64,000 nt of DNA from Paracoccaceae bacterium Fryx2 (lineage in GTDB: Bacteria > Pseudomonadota > Alphaproteobacteria > Rhodobacterales > Rhodobacteraceae). Position numbers and translations under genes: made by a program. Of the stretch, positions 54,827 to 63,420 are shown piece after piece (the stretch's first letter is position 1; every line of letters starts with the position of its first letter). Under the pieces are notes generated by a model. That model searched no databases. It was not told the DNA's origin and saw only the letters and a list, made by a program, of their open reading frames with translations. The DNA lies in the NCBI GenBank assembly GCA_032334235.1, contig JAVSGI010000005.1, forward strand, positions 744,001 to 808,000. Direction: 5' to 3'.

Positions 54827-54857
54827 GAAATTAAACAGGTGTCCGACGAAATTAAAC
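54827..54857. repeat. 10-bp direct repeat GAAATTAAAC
   Basis: Two copies, 54827-54836 and 54848-54857, with 21 bp from start to start. It looks like the terminal repeats of an insertion sequence end, but no transposase adjoins it. The rest of the 668-bp gap between the phage head gene and the IS21 istA gene holds only the tRNA-like structure and the IS21 left end. Confidence 0.5.
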
Positions 54858-55102
54858 GGGGTGAGGGGGTTTCCGGTAGTCAGGTGGCCCGGAACACGAA
54901 AGGGCCTTCCACGGCCTTCCTATGGAGTCTGCGGCAATGGCAAAGGGCGGCACGATTTCCCGCGCCGCCCATTCTTGCACCCCGTCCAGGTTGTGTTTCG
55001 GCGTGCAATTTTGACCCCTCAGGCGGGGTGATCGGCGTGCAATTTTGACCCCCCTGCTGATCTGTCAGACCGTTCGTTGCGGGGCAGCGGACGGAGGGGG
55101 AG

Positions 55103-56671
55103 TTGAAGCGGGTGGATACGATCGCGCGGGTCCGGCGGGCCTTTCATGTTCAGGGTTGGTCGATGAAGAAGATCGCCCGGGATCTGCATCTGTCGCGCAA
55201 TACCGTGCGCAAGATCCTGCGGTCGGGTGAGACGGACTTCACCTATGAGCGGGAGCGACAGCCGATGCCGCGGATCGGGCCTTGGCAGGGTCAGCTGGAG
55301 CAGTTCCTGTCGGCCAATGCGGGCAAGGCGTCACGAGAACGGCTGACGCTGATCCGGATCTTCGAGGAACTGCGCGGGCTCGGATACGAGGGCGGCTATG
55401 ATGCCGTGCGTCGGTTCGCCAAGGCCTGGTCGCAGAACCGGGGGGCCGCGACGGCCGAGGCCTATGTGCCGCTCTACTATGCGCCGGGTGAGGCGTATCA
55501 GTTCGACTGGAGCCACGAGGTCATCCTGATCTCGGGCGTAACCGTCACCGTGAAGGTGGCGCATGTCCGGCTTTGCCACAGCCGGATGATGTTCGTCCGG
55601 GCCTACATGCGCGAGAGCCAGGAGATGGTCTTTGACGCGCATGACCGGGCGTTCGCCTTCTTCAAGGGCACCTGCACGCGCGGGATTTACGATAACATGA
55701 AGACGGCGGTCGAGGCGGTCTTCAGTGGCAAGGAACGGCAATACAACCGCCGTTTCCTGCAGATGTGCAGCCATTACCTGGTCCAGCCTGTCGCTTGCAC
55801 GCCTGCCTCAGGCTGGGAGAAGGGCCAGGTCGAGAACCAGGTCGGGTTGGTGCGCGAGCGGTTCTTCACGCCGCGCCTGCGGGTCAGGAGCCTGGAAAAG
55901 CTGAACGCCTGGCTGATGGACAAATGCGTGGCCTATGCCAAGGCGCACCGCCATCCCGAACAGACCGACAAGACGATCTGGGAGATGTTCGAGGCCGAGC
56001 GCCCCCATCTCGTTCCCTATGTTGGCTCCTTCGACGGCTTCCACAGCGTGCCTGCTTCCGTGTCGAAGACCTGCACGGTCCGGTTCGACAACAACAAGTA
56101 TTCCGTCATGGCCACGGCGGTCGGGCGGCCTGTCGATGTCCATGCCTATGCCGACCGGATCGTCATCCGGCAGGATGGCGCGGTGGTCGCAGAACATCCC
56201 CGCGCCTTTGGTCGGGGTGAGACGGTTTATGATCCGTGGCACTATGTGCCTGTTCTGGCGCGTAAGCCCGGCGCCCTGCGCAATGGTGCCCCGTTCAGGG
56301 ACTGGGTCCTGCCGCAGGCCATGGCCGCTGTCCGGCGCAAGCTGAAGGGCAGCGACGATGGTGATCGTCAGATGGTCCAGATCCTGACCTGCGTGCGGGA
56401 TGACGGGCTGCAGGCGGTCGAAGCGGCCTGCCGCGAAGCCCTCGATCAAGGCGTCCATTCCGCCCCGGTCATCATCAACATCCTTGCCCGCAGCAAGGAC
56501 GCCGCACCGCCACCGCTGCTGCTCACGCCCGCAAGCCTGCGCCTCACCCATGCGCCGGTGGCAGATTGTGCCAGATATGACAGCCTCAGGAGGACAACCA
56601 GTCATGGAACGAACCCAAATCCTCGACCTGATGAGCAGCCTCAAGCTCTACGGGATGCGCAGTGCCTATGA
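55103..56671 (+). CDS. istA: IS21-family transposase IstA (second type)
   Basis: A 522-residue DDE transposase. The N-terminal HTH contains GWSMKKIARDLHLSRNTVRKILR. The catalytic acids are D135 in AYQFDWSHEVIL, D197 in GIYDNMKTAVE and E244 in EKGQVENQVG. The C-terminal Mu-type domain contains FDNNKYSVMATAVGRPV. The start is TTG after GGAGGGGGAG, with a GTG three codons later as an alternative. The last 68 bp overlap the istB start, and the C-terminal tail beyond ADCARYDSLRRT looks non-native, so a small frameshift near the end is possible. Confidence 0.88.
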   Translation: MKRVDTIARVRRAFHVQGWSMKKIARDLHLSRNTVRKILRSGETDFTYERERQPMPRIGPWQGQLEQFLSANAGKASRERLTLIRIFEELRGLGYEGGYDAVRRFAKAWSQNRGAATAEAYVPLYYAPGEAYQFDWSHEVILISGVTVTVKVAHVRLCHSRMMFVRAYMRESQEMVFDAHDRAFAFFKGTCTRGIYDNMKTAVEAVFSGKERQYNRRFLQMCSHYLVQPVACTPASGWEKGQVENQVGLVRERFFTPRLRVRSLEKLNAWLMDKCVAYAKAHRHPEQTDKTIWEMFEAERPHLVPYVGSFDGFHSVPASVSKTCTVRFDNNKYSVMATAVGRPVDVHAYADRIVIRQDGAVVAEHPRAFGRGETVYDPWHYVPVLARKPGALRNGAPFRDWVLPQAMAAVRRKLKGSDDGDRQMVQILTCVRDDGLQAVEAACREALDQGVHSAPVIINILARSKDAAPPPLLLTPASLRLTHAPVADCARYDSLRRTTSHGTNPNPRPDEQPQALRDAQCL

Positions 56672-57337
56672 CGAGGTCATGGGCAACGGCATCAAACGCC
56701 AGCATGAACCGCCGCGCATTGTAGGGGATCTGCTGCAGTCCGAGATCGCCGAGATCGAGCCAGCGTGTCGCCATCGGTTCGAGACCGCTGGCGAGGGGCC
56801 CGGTCCATCCGCTACCAGATGACCATCGCCAAGCTGCCGCTGGCCAAGGAATGAGGAGGGTCAGCGGACCTTCCAGTGGAAGGTCCGCCCGACGAATGAC
56901 GCCTTCGACTTCACCGGCACGCCGATCAACGAGGGTCTGGTGCGCGATCTGGCCACCGGCGGCTTCGTGGCCGACCAGCGCAATGTCGTCCTGATCGGTG
57001 GCACCGGCACCGGCAAGACACACCTTGGGATCGCCATCGCCCGCGCGCTCATTCGCAACGGCACGCGCGGCCGCTTCTTCAACGTCGTCGATCTGGTGAA
57101 CCGGCTGGAGACCGAGACCCGCGGTGGCAAGCAAGGCCGCACGGCGGACTATCTGACCCGCATGGACTTCGTCATTCTCGACGAGCTGGGCTATCTGCCC
57201 TTCGCCCAGTCTGGCGGTCAACTCCTGTTCCACCTCATCAGCCGCCTCTACGAACGCACCTCGGTCATCGTCACAACAAACCTCGCCTTCGTCGAATGGC
57301 CCACCGTTTTCGGCGACGCCAAAATGACGGCCGCCTT
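56604..57337 (+). pseudogene. istB: IstB remnant, frameshifted and truncated by IS256-family insertion
   Basis: The start MERTQILDLMSSLKLYGMRSAYDEVM has AGGAGG upstream. The frame is lost after LLQSEIAEIE. The family sequence [14 protein letters not shown] then appears in another frame followed by a stop, with an inserted-looking palindrome GGACCTTCC-AGT-GGAAGGTCC (56869-56889), and the ATPase core ([39 protein letters not shown]) resumes and ends at DAKMTAAL, where the inverted repeat of the next element starts. The helper ATPase is non-functional. Confidence 0.85.
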
Positions 57338-58732
57338 GGGTGGTGTCGCGGGAGTGGTGGAAATTTGAAGGCGGCGTAATCTCCGGGTGAACTGAAACCC
57401 ACCCAGCCGGCGGCGCCAACCGCCAGGGAGATCACGCCATGAACGACATTACCGACAGCTCGGCCTTTTCGCTACTGCCCGACACGACCGGGTATGACCC
57501 GATCGAGGAGCGCCTGCGGGCGAGCGTCCGCGCGACCATCGAGACCATGTTTGAAGAGGAACTGGCCGAGTTTCTCGGCCGCATGCGCTACGGTCGCGGC
57601 GACGAGAAGGCGAAGGGCTATCGCCACGGGCACCGCGAGCGGCAGCTGACCGGCACCTTCGGCACCGAAACGGTGTGCGTGCCCCGCGCCCGGGTCGAGG
57701 ACGAGGACGGCAAGGCTAAGGAATGGCGCTCGAAGGCGCTGCCGCGCTACCAGCGGCTGACGAAGAAGGCCGAGGCGCTGATCGCGGCGGTCTATCTTGC
57801 CGGGACCAACACCCGGCGCGTCAAGCGGGCGCTGTTCGGGCTGTTCGAGGGCGCCGTCAGCAAGGATGTGGTCAGCCGGGCCTGGCGCAAGGTGAAGGTG
57901 GATTGGGATGCCTGGTCGGCCCGCAGCCTGGCCGACGAGGACATCGTCCGGCTGATCCTCGACGGCACCGTGATCCGGACCCGGCTGGACCGCAAGGCCA
58001 CCAACATCTCGGTGCTGGCGGCGATCGGCATCCGCCGCGACGGGCAGAAGGTATTGTTATCCATCAAGAACATGGGCGGAGAGAGCACATCTGCCTGGCG
58101 CCAGTTCCTCGACGACCTTGATGCCCGCGGTCTGAAGCGGCCCGAATTCGTCATCGTCGATGGCGCTCCCGGGCTTGAAGCCGCTCTGGTCGCGCTCTGG
58201 GGCGAGGCTCTGCCGATCCGGCGCTGCACGGTCCACAAGCACCGAAACCTGCTGGCGCACGCGCCCAGGCACCTGCACGACGAGCTGACCGAGGACTACC
58301 GCGACATGATCTGCGCCGACACCGCCGCCGGGATCGAGACCCGCCGCAAGGCATTCCTGCGCAAGTGGCAGCTCAAGTGCAAGGCCGTTGCCGACAGCCT
58401 TGAAGAAGCAGGGGACCGGCTCTTCAGCTTCACCCGCCTCGATCCCTCGCAATGGAAGTCGGCCCGGACCACCAACGCCATCGAACGGCTGAACGAGGAG
58501 TTCCGTCGCCGCGTCAAGACCCAGACCGTGCTGCCCTGCGCCGAGACCGTGCCGATGCTGCTCTGGGCGCTGCTGGCATCCGGTCAGATCCAGATGCGCA
58601 AGGTCGACGGCTGGGAGACGCTTTCCCAGCCCCTCGACCCGATGCCTCTTGACGCAGCCGCCTGAGAAACCGAACCTTCACATGCCCGGAGTGAGCCGCC
58701 AGGGAATTTCCACAGCATTCGCGACACGACCC
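57338..58732 (+). mobile_element. IS256-family insertion sequence (about 1395 bp)
   Basis: Imperfect terminal inverted repeats: GGGTGGTGTCGCG... on the left (57338) and, read inwards, GGGTCGTGTCGCG... on the right (58732), both continuing into TGGAAATT. It encodes one intact transposase. It interrupts the istB of the preceding IS21 element. I see no flanking direct repeat, and the istB 3' end does not resume on the right, so an adjacent deletion has occurred or the right flank is from another site. Confidence 0.85.
57439..58665 (+). CDS. IS256-family transposase
   Basis: A 408-residue mutator-type transposase. The DDE residues are D175 (LILDGTVIRTRLDRK), D241 (FVIVDGAPGLEAAL) and E349 (TTNAIERLNEEFRRR), the last in the family signature. 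The sequence also shows CTVHKHRNLLAHAPRH, the conserved Cys-x2-His block. Intact and of normal length, so probably active. Confidence 0.95.
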   Translation: MNDITDSSAFSLLPDTTGYDPIEERLRASVRATIETMFEEELAEFLGRMRYGRGDEKAKGYRHGHRERQLTGTFGTETVCVPRARVEDEDGKAKEWRSKALPRYQRLTKKAEALIAAVYLAGTNTRRVKRALFGLFEGAVSKDVVSRAWRKVKVDWDAWSARSLADEDIVRLILDGTVIRTRLDRKATNISVLAAIGIRRDGQKVLLSIKNMGGESTSAWRQFLDDLDARGLKRPEFVIVDGAPGLEAALVALWGEALPIRRCTVHKHRNLLAHAPRHLHDELTEDYRDMICADTAAGIETRRKAFLRKWQLKCKAVADSLEEAGDRLFSFTRLDPSQWKSARTTNAIERLNEEFRRRVKTQTVLPCAETVPMLLWALLASGQIQMRKVDGWETLSQPLDPMPLDAAA

Positions 58733-59305
58733 GTTCCGGCCCGGTCTTCGGTGAACCGGGTTTTGCCGTCCAATGTTCTATAATATGTGGTGAAGGGCCC
58801 CAGGATCGTTTATCGGAACTTCAAAACGAAATTCTGCACGCCATCGAATCCGGGAACCAAAACCCGCGATCCCGAAGTTTCCCGAGCCCGCCAAGACGAG
58901 ATGGCATCCAAGATCACGCATCCCTGACCCGCGACCATGCTGACCCGACATGCCACCCGACGAGCAGATACACCCATCCGAGACGCTCCCATCTTCATGC
59001 GGAGCCGGTGTCGTTTCCTCGCGTGCAAACACTTTGACCAAGGTATGCCGAACATCATCTCGATATCGACCATGAGCATTGACCTCCGGAGCCTCCCGAA
59101 ATCCGATGAGCAGACGGAGTCGAATGCGAGAGATTTGGTTGATCTCACGCCGCATGATGGCGTCCTTTTTTGAGTGCCCGGAGATCAGGAATTACCCAGC
59201 GACGCCTTGAACGGACCATCCGGACTGCCAACTCCGGACGCAAGATGTTCGATGCCCCCACCTGGGCACCTCGAAAAATTGCCGTGACGACGCTGCCTTT
59301 GTAGG
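58733..59305. other. stretch without a recognisable gene between IS256- and IS5-type elements
   Basis: About 570 bp that is visibly less GC-rich than the rest of the window. Open stretches on both strands have no family-like features or ribosome-binding sites (for example one ending at 58778 and one at 58810 on the minus strand). It probably contains IS flanks and the left end of the IS5-type element, and may be remnant DNA from a different source. Confidence 0.5.
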
Positions 59306-59977
59306 ATGAAGGGGGCGTTTGGCTACTGGAGGATAACGATGGCGCAGATGGGGTTCTTTGATCTTTCAGACCGTTACGCGAGCCTTGATGCCAAGCGGGA
59401 CCCGTTGGTCGAGATCGACGCCATCGTGCCTTGGGAGGAGTTTCGTCCGACGCTGGAGCGGGTCTGGCGGAAGCCTGAGGCGGAGCGGAAGTCGCGGGCA
59501 GGGCGCAAGCCGATGGACGCGGTGGTGATGTTCAAGACGCTGGTGCTGGGCGCGCTCTACAACCTGTCCGATGACCAGATGGAGTATCAGGTGCGCGACC
59601 GGCTGTCCCTCATGCGGTTTCTTGGTCTGGGGCTCGAGGACCGGGTGCCCGACGCCAAGACCGTCTGGCTGTATCGCGAGGGTCTGGCGCAGGCGGGTGT
59701 GGTCGATGCGCTGTTCAAGCAATTCGACGGGTATCTGGCGCGGCAGGGTTATATCGCGCGCGGCGGGCAGATCCTGGACGCCTCCATCGTGCCGGTGCCG
59801 CGCAACCATAACAAGCGGGATGAGAACAAGGTGCGTGTTTCGCTTGATGGTGGGCATCGATTTCACGGGATCATGGGCAGTCATTTCGCGTGAAGCTGGG
59901 CACTGATTTCGCGGGATCGCGGGCAGGTCTGGTCGGCAAATTGAGGATAGTTGCGCCTTCAGGAATGAAGGGGTGGC

Positions 59978-61519
59978 TTGATGCCGACAGGACGATTGAA
60001 CATGCGCCGGATACGAGATGTTTTGCGATTGAAGCTTGGGCAAGGCCTGAGCGAGCGGTCCATTGCCGCTTCCCTCGGTCTGAGCAAGGGGAGCGTCGGA
60101 AGCTACACCCAACGGGCGCGTCATGCCGGGCTCACGTGGCCCTTGCCGGAGGGGATCGATGACGACAGCCTTGAACTTCTTTTGTTTCCAGCCCCGCCCA
60201 CGGTGCCGGACGCGGAGCGGCTTGTGCCCGACTGGGCGGAGATTGACCGCGAGTTGCGCCGCCCTGGGGTGACGCGGATGCTGCTCTGGGAAGAATACCG
60301 TGCCGCGCACCCCGGGGGTTTTGCCTATACTTGGTTTTGCACGCATTACGAGGCTTGGAAGGGTCGGGTGCGCCCGACGATGCGCCAGACACATGTGGGC
60401 GGCGAGAAGGTGTTCGTTGACTTTGCCGGCGACACCATCGACGTGATCGACCCCACGACCGGCGAAGCGCGGGCCATGAAGCTGTTCGTGGCGGCAATGG
60501 GGGCATCGAATCACACCTATGCCGAGGCGGTGGCATCGGAGGGGTTGGAAGATTGGATCCTCGCGCATATCCGGATGTTCGCCTTTCTGGGCGGCGTGCC
60601 AAAGGCGGTGGTTCCGGACAATCTGAAGTCCGCCGTGATCAAGGCAGACCGGTTTGATCCGGGGCTGAACCGGACCTATGCCGAGATGGCGGCGCATTAT
60701 GGCACCGCCGTTCTGCCCGCCCGGCCGCGCAAACCCCGGGACAAGGCGAAGGTGGAAGTGGCTGTCCAAGTGGCACAACGCTGGATTCTGGCGCGGCTGC
60801 GGAACCACCGGTTCTTCTCATTGGCCGAGTTGAACGTGGCGATCCGGCGGCTGCTGGACGAGTTGAACATGCGCGTGATGCGCGGCTATGGCGCCAGCCG
60901 CGCCGATCTGTTTGCCACTTTGGATCGGCCCAATCTTCAGCCCCTACCGCCCGAACCTTATGTCTTCGCCCGCTGGAAGCGCGCCCGCGTGGCACCCGAC
61001 TATCACGTTGAGGTCGACAGCTCATGGTATTCCGTGCCCTTCGCGCTGATCAAACAAGAGGTCGATGTTCGCACAAGCGGCCAGACGGTCGAGATATTCC
61101 ATCGTGGTCAGAGGGTTGCGAGCCACGTGCGCACCCCGGGGCGGCGCAGCCATGTCACCGTGGCCGACCATATGCCATCGGCCCATCGTCGCTTTGCCGA
61201 ATGGACCCCGGCCAGAATGCTGGCGCAGGCAACCAAGACCGGCCCCGCCGTCGCCGCCTTTTGCGAGATGGTGATGGCTGACCGCCCCCATCCTGAACAG
61301 GGGTTCCGCACCTGCCTGGGTGTGCTGGCCTTGGTCAAAACCTATGGGCCGGAGCGCGTTGATGCGGCCTGCCAGCGGGGTGTGACCATCCGGGCCCGCA
61401 CCGTCACCTCCATTCGTTCGATCCTCAAGACCGGCCTCGATCGCGCCTTCCTGGAAGGCTCCGAAGAGGTCGCCCCCCTCCAGCACGCCAACATTCGTGG
61501 CGGCAGCTATTACCATTGA
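59978..61519 (+). CDS. istA: IS21-family transposase IstA (copy 2)
   Basis: A 513-residue protein identical to the IstA encoded at 4275-5816: N-terminal HTH and DDE residues D148, D214 and E260. The only nucleotide difference seen is GTT instead of GTC for the Val before D148, which is silent. It should be fully active and able to mobilise both copies. Confidence 0.95.
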   Translation: MMPTGRLNMRRIRDVLRLKLGQGLSERSIAASLGLSKGSVGSYTQRARHAGLTWPLPEGIDDDSLELLLFPAPPTVPDAERLVPDWAEIDRELRRPGVTRMLLWEEYRAAHPGGFAYTWFCTHYEAWKGRVRPTMRQTHVGGEKVFVDFAGDTIDVIDPTTGEARAMKLFVAAMGASNHTYAEAVASEGLEDWILAHIRMFAFLGGVPKAVVPDNLKSAVIKADRFDPGLNRTYAEMAAHYGTAVLPARPRKPRDKAKVEVAVQVAQRWILARLRNHRFFSLAELNVAIRRLLDELNMRVMRGYGASRADLFATLDRPNLQPLPPEPYVFARWKRARVAPDYHVEVDSSWYSVPFALIKQEVDVRTSGQTVEIFHRGQRVASHVRTPGRRSHVTVADHMPSAHRRFAEWTPARMLAQATKTGPAVAAFCEMVMADRPHPEQGFRTCLGVLALVKTYGPERVDAACQRGVTIRARTVTSIRSILKTGLDRAFLEGSEEVAPLQHANIRGGSYYH

Positions 61520-61531
61520 GAAAGGACTAAA

Positions 61532-62293
61532 ATGCTGACCCATCCCACCCACGACCGACTGTTGGCGCTCGGCCTGACCGGCATTGCATCGGCGCTCGAA
61601 GAACAACGCAGGTCAACCGCCTTCGACGCCCTCTCGTTCGAAGAGCGTCTCGGCCTGCTGGTCGACCGCGAGGCTGCAGAGCGCGACACCAAGAAACTGG
61701 CCTCCCGGCTCAAGTTTGCGGCTCTGCGCCAAGATGCCAGCGTCGAGGATCTGGACCTGCGCAGCCCACGTGGTCTTGACCGCAGTGTCATGGCGCATCT
61801 TGCCGATGGCGGCTGGATCGCCCGGCACGAGAACCTGCTGATAACCGGGCCGACCGGTTTGGGCAAAAGCTGGATCGCCTGCGCCCTTGGCCACAAGGCG
61901 TGCCGGGATGGGCGGCCCGTCCTCTATCAACGTGCGCCGCGCATGTTCGAGGCCCTTGCTCTGGCCCGTGGCGATGGCCGCCATGAACGCATCCTCAAAA
62001 CCATCGCCCGCATGGATGTGCTGATCATTGACGATTGGGGCCTCGCCGTCCTCACCGCCCCGGAGCGCCGTGACCTGCTGGAAATCCTCGAAGACCGCCA
62101 CGGCCGCGCTTCCACCATCGTCACAAGCCAACTCCCCGTTGACCAGTGGCACGAAGCCATCGGCGACCCAACGCTCGCAGATGCCATCCTCGACCGCCTC
62201 GTTCACAACGCACACCGCCTCACCCTCTCAGGTGAAAGCCTGCGCAGGCGCTCCGCCGTCACAAAAAAGCTTGACCAAATCGTTCAAGCCTGA
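61532..62293 (+). CDS. istB: IS21-family helper ATPase IstB (copy 2)
   Basis: A 253-residue AAA+ ATPase identical to the product of the gene at 3501-4262, with Walker A GPTGLGKS (106-113) and Walker B VLIIDDWG. It starts 12 bp after istA. Confidence 0.95.
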   Translation: MLTHPTHDRLLALGLTGIASALEEQRRSTAFDALSFEERLGLLVDREAAERDTKKLASRLKFAALRQDASVEDLDLRSPRGLDRSVMAHLADGGWIARHENLLITGPTGLGKSWIACALGHKACRDGRPVLYQRAPRMFEALALARGDGRHERILKTIARMDVLIIDDWGLAVLTAPERRDLLEILEDRHGRASTIVTSQLPVDQWHEAIGDPTLADAILDRLVHNAHRLTLSGESLRRRSAVTKKLDQIVQA

Positions 62294-62604
62294 CTCCATG
62301 AAAGCGTCGGCCAGCCTGCCCACGATCCCGTGAAATGACTGCCCAGAATGGCGCGAAACGCGTGCCCACGATCGCGCGAAATCAGCGCCCATTCTCCGCG
62401 AAATCCGCAAACAAGGCGATCAAGAACGGCGAGGTGCCGGAGGGCTGGGCCGACAAGCCCGCCATGCGGTCGCAGAAAGATACCAATGCGCGCTGGACCA
62501 AGAAGCACGGGAAAGTGTAGCGCGTCAACCAGCATGTCCGTGACCGTCAACCACGTTGGCCGGTTTTAGGCCGCTGGGTTGGCGTATCTGGAATTGTTTT
62601 TCGC

Positions 62605-63420
62605 TCAGCCTTCTCCTTTGTCCTTGTTGTCGGCGATGGTTGTCGTTGGCGGTCTGCTCAGCGCCTCTTTGTTGGAGGCGGCCGCGCGCTGGCGGAAGCT
62701 TTCGGCATTCATCTCCAGGATCGCTGCGTGATGAACCAGCCGGTCGATGGCGGCGACGGTCATCGCCTTGTCCGGGAAGATCTGGTCCCAGCCGCTGAAG
62801 GGCTGGTTGGCGGCGATGGCGATGCTGCGGCATTCGTAGCGCCGGGCGATCAGCTCGAAGAGCACGCCTGTCTCGGCCTGATCCTTGTGGGCGTAGGTGA
62901 TGTCGTCGAGGATGATCAGGTCGAACTTGTCGAGCTTGGCGAGCGCGGCTTCGAGCACCAGATCGCGGCGGGCGGCCTGAAGTCGCTGCACCAGATCGCT
63001 GGTGCGGGTATAGAACACGCGGTGTCCCCGCTCGATCAGGGCATGGCCTATCGCGCAGAGAATGTGCGTTTTGCCCGTGCCGGAATTGCCGATGGCGATC
63101 AGATTGCCGCCACCCTCCAGCCAGTCGCCGGCCGCCAAGGCCTCGATCCGGGCGCGCGGCAGGGTTGGCAGCGCCTTGAAGTCGAAGGTCGCCAGCGTCT
63201 TGCCAGCCGGTAGCTGTGCCTCGTTCATGTGGCGCTGAATGCGGCGCATGTCGCGCTCGGCCAGTTCGTATTCCGCGAGGACAGCCAGAAAGCGGGCAGC
63301 GGGCCAGCCTTCGGTGTCGGCACGGGTGGCGATGTCGGCCCAAAGCTTGTGGAAGCTGGGCAGGCGCAGCGCGGTCAGCATGCCTGGCAGCGTGTGGATG
63401 TCGATCTCGCGGGAGGTCAT
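62605..63420 (-). CDS. istB: IS21-family helper ATPase IstB (third type)
   Basis: A 271-residue AAA+ ATPase, distinct from the other two IstB types in the window. Walker A is GNSGTGKT (111-118), Walker B FDLIILDDITYAHKDQ, with the N-terminal IstB helical domain (SFHKLWADIATRADTEGWPAARFLAVLAEYELAERDMRRIQ). Its ATG overlaps the istA stop codon (ATGA). Intact. Confidence 0.92.
   Translation of the reverse strand: MTSREIDIHTLPGMLTALRLPSFHKLWADIATRADTEGWPAARFLAVLAEYELAERDMRRIQRHMNEAQLPAGKTLATFDFKALPTLPRARIEALAAGDWLEGGGNLIAIGNSGTGKTHILCAIGHALIERGHRVFYTRTSDLVQRLQAARRDLVLEAALAKLDKFDLIILDDITYAHKDQAETGVLFELIARRYECRSIAIAANQPFSGWDQIFPDKAMTVAAIDRLVHHAAILEMNAESFRQRAAASNKEALSRPPTTTIADNKDKGEG

Larger units (their letters stand above)
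54993..57337 (+). mobile_element. IS21-family element, second type, truncated on the right
   Basis: The left end carries two copies of GGCGTGCAATTTTGACCCC (55000-55018 and 55034-55053), typical IS21 multiple terminal repeats. istA is present; istB is damaged and stops abruptly where the IS256-family element begins. Its proteins are clearly different from those of the 2578-bp IS21 element. The exact left boundary is inferred. Confidence 0.7.
59832..62409 (+). mobile_element. IS21-family insertion sequence, copy 2 (2578 bp)
   Basis: Same length as the copy at 3385-5962 and, apart from one base (60418), the same sequence as far as I could compare, but in the opposite orientation. It is flanked by the 7-bp direct repeat AACAAGG (59825-59831 and 62410-62416). 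It carries four degenerate 23-bp terminal repeats at each end and intact istA and istB. It is inserted in the IS5-family transposase gene. Confidence 0.95.
59339..62515 (+). pseudogene. IS5-family transposase gene, interrupted by IS21 copy 2 and truncated by another IS21 element
   Basis: The 5' part (59339-59831) encodes MAQMGFFDLSDRYASLDAKR, then a DUF772-type N-terminal domain (KPMDAVVMFKTLVLGALYNLSDDQMEYQVRDRLSLMRFLGL) and the first catalytic region GGQILDASIVPVPRNHNKRDENK. The 3' part resumes after the IS21 element at 62410 with NKAIKNGEVPEGW and ends at RWTKKHGK, where a second insertion element begins; the normal continuation (FYGYKNH-type) and the remaining catalytic residues are missing. 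The two parts join in frame over the 7-bp duplication AACAAGG. The start has GGAGG upstream. Confidence 0.88.

Noticed and set aside
55000-55053. Repeated GGCGTGCAATTTTGACCCC as the start of a CRISPR array
   Set aside because: Only two copies, next to an istA gene; explained as IS21 terminal repeats. No CRISPR-like array was found anywhere in the window.
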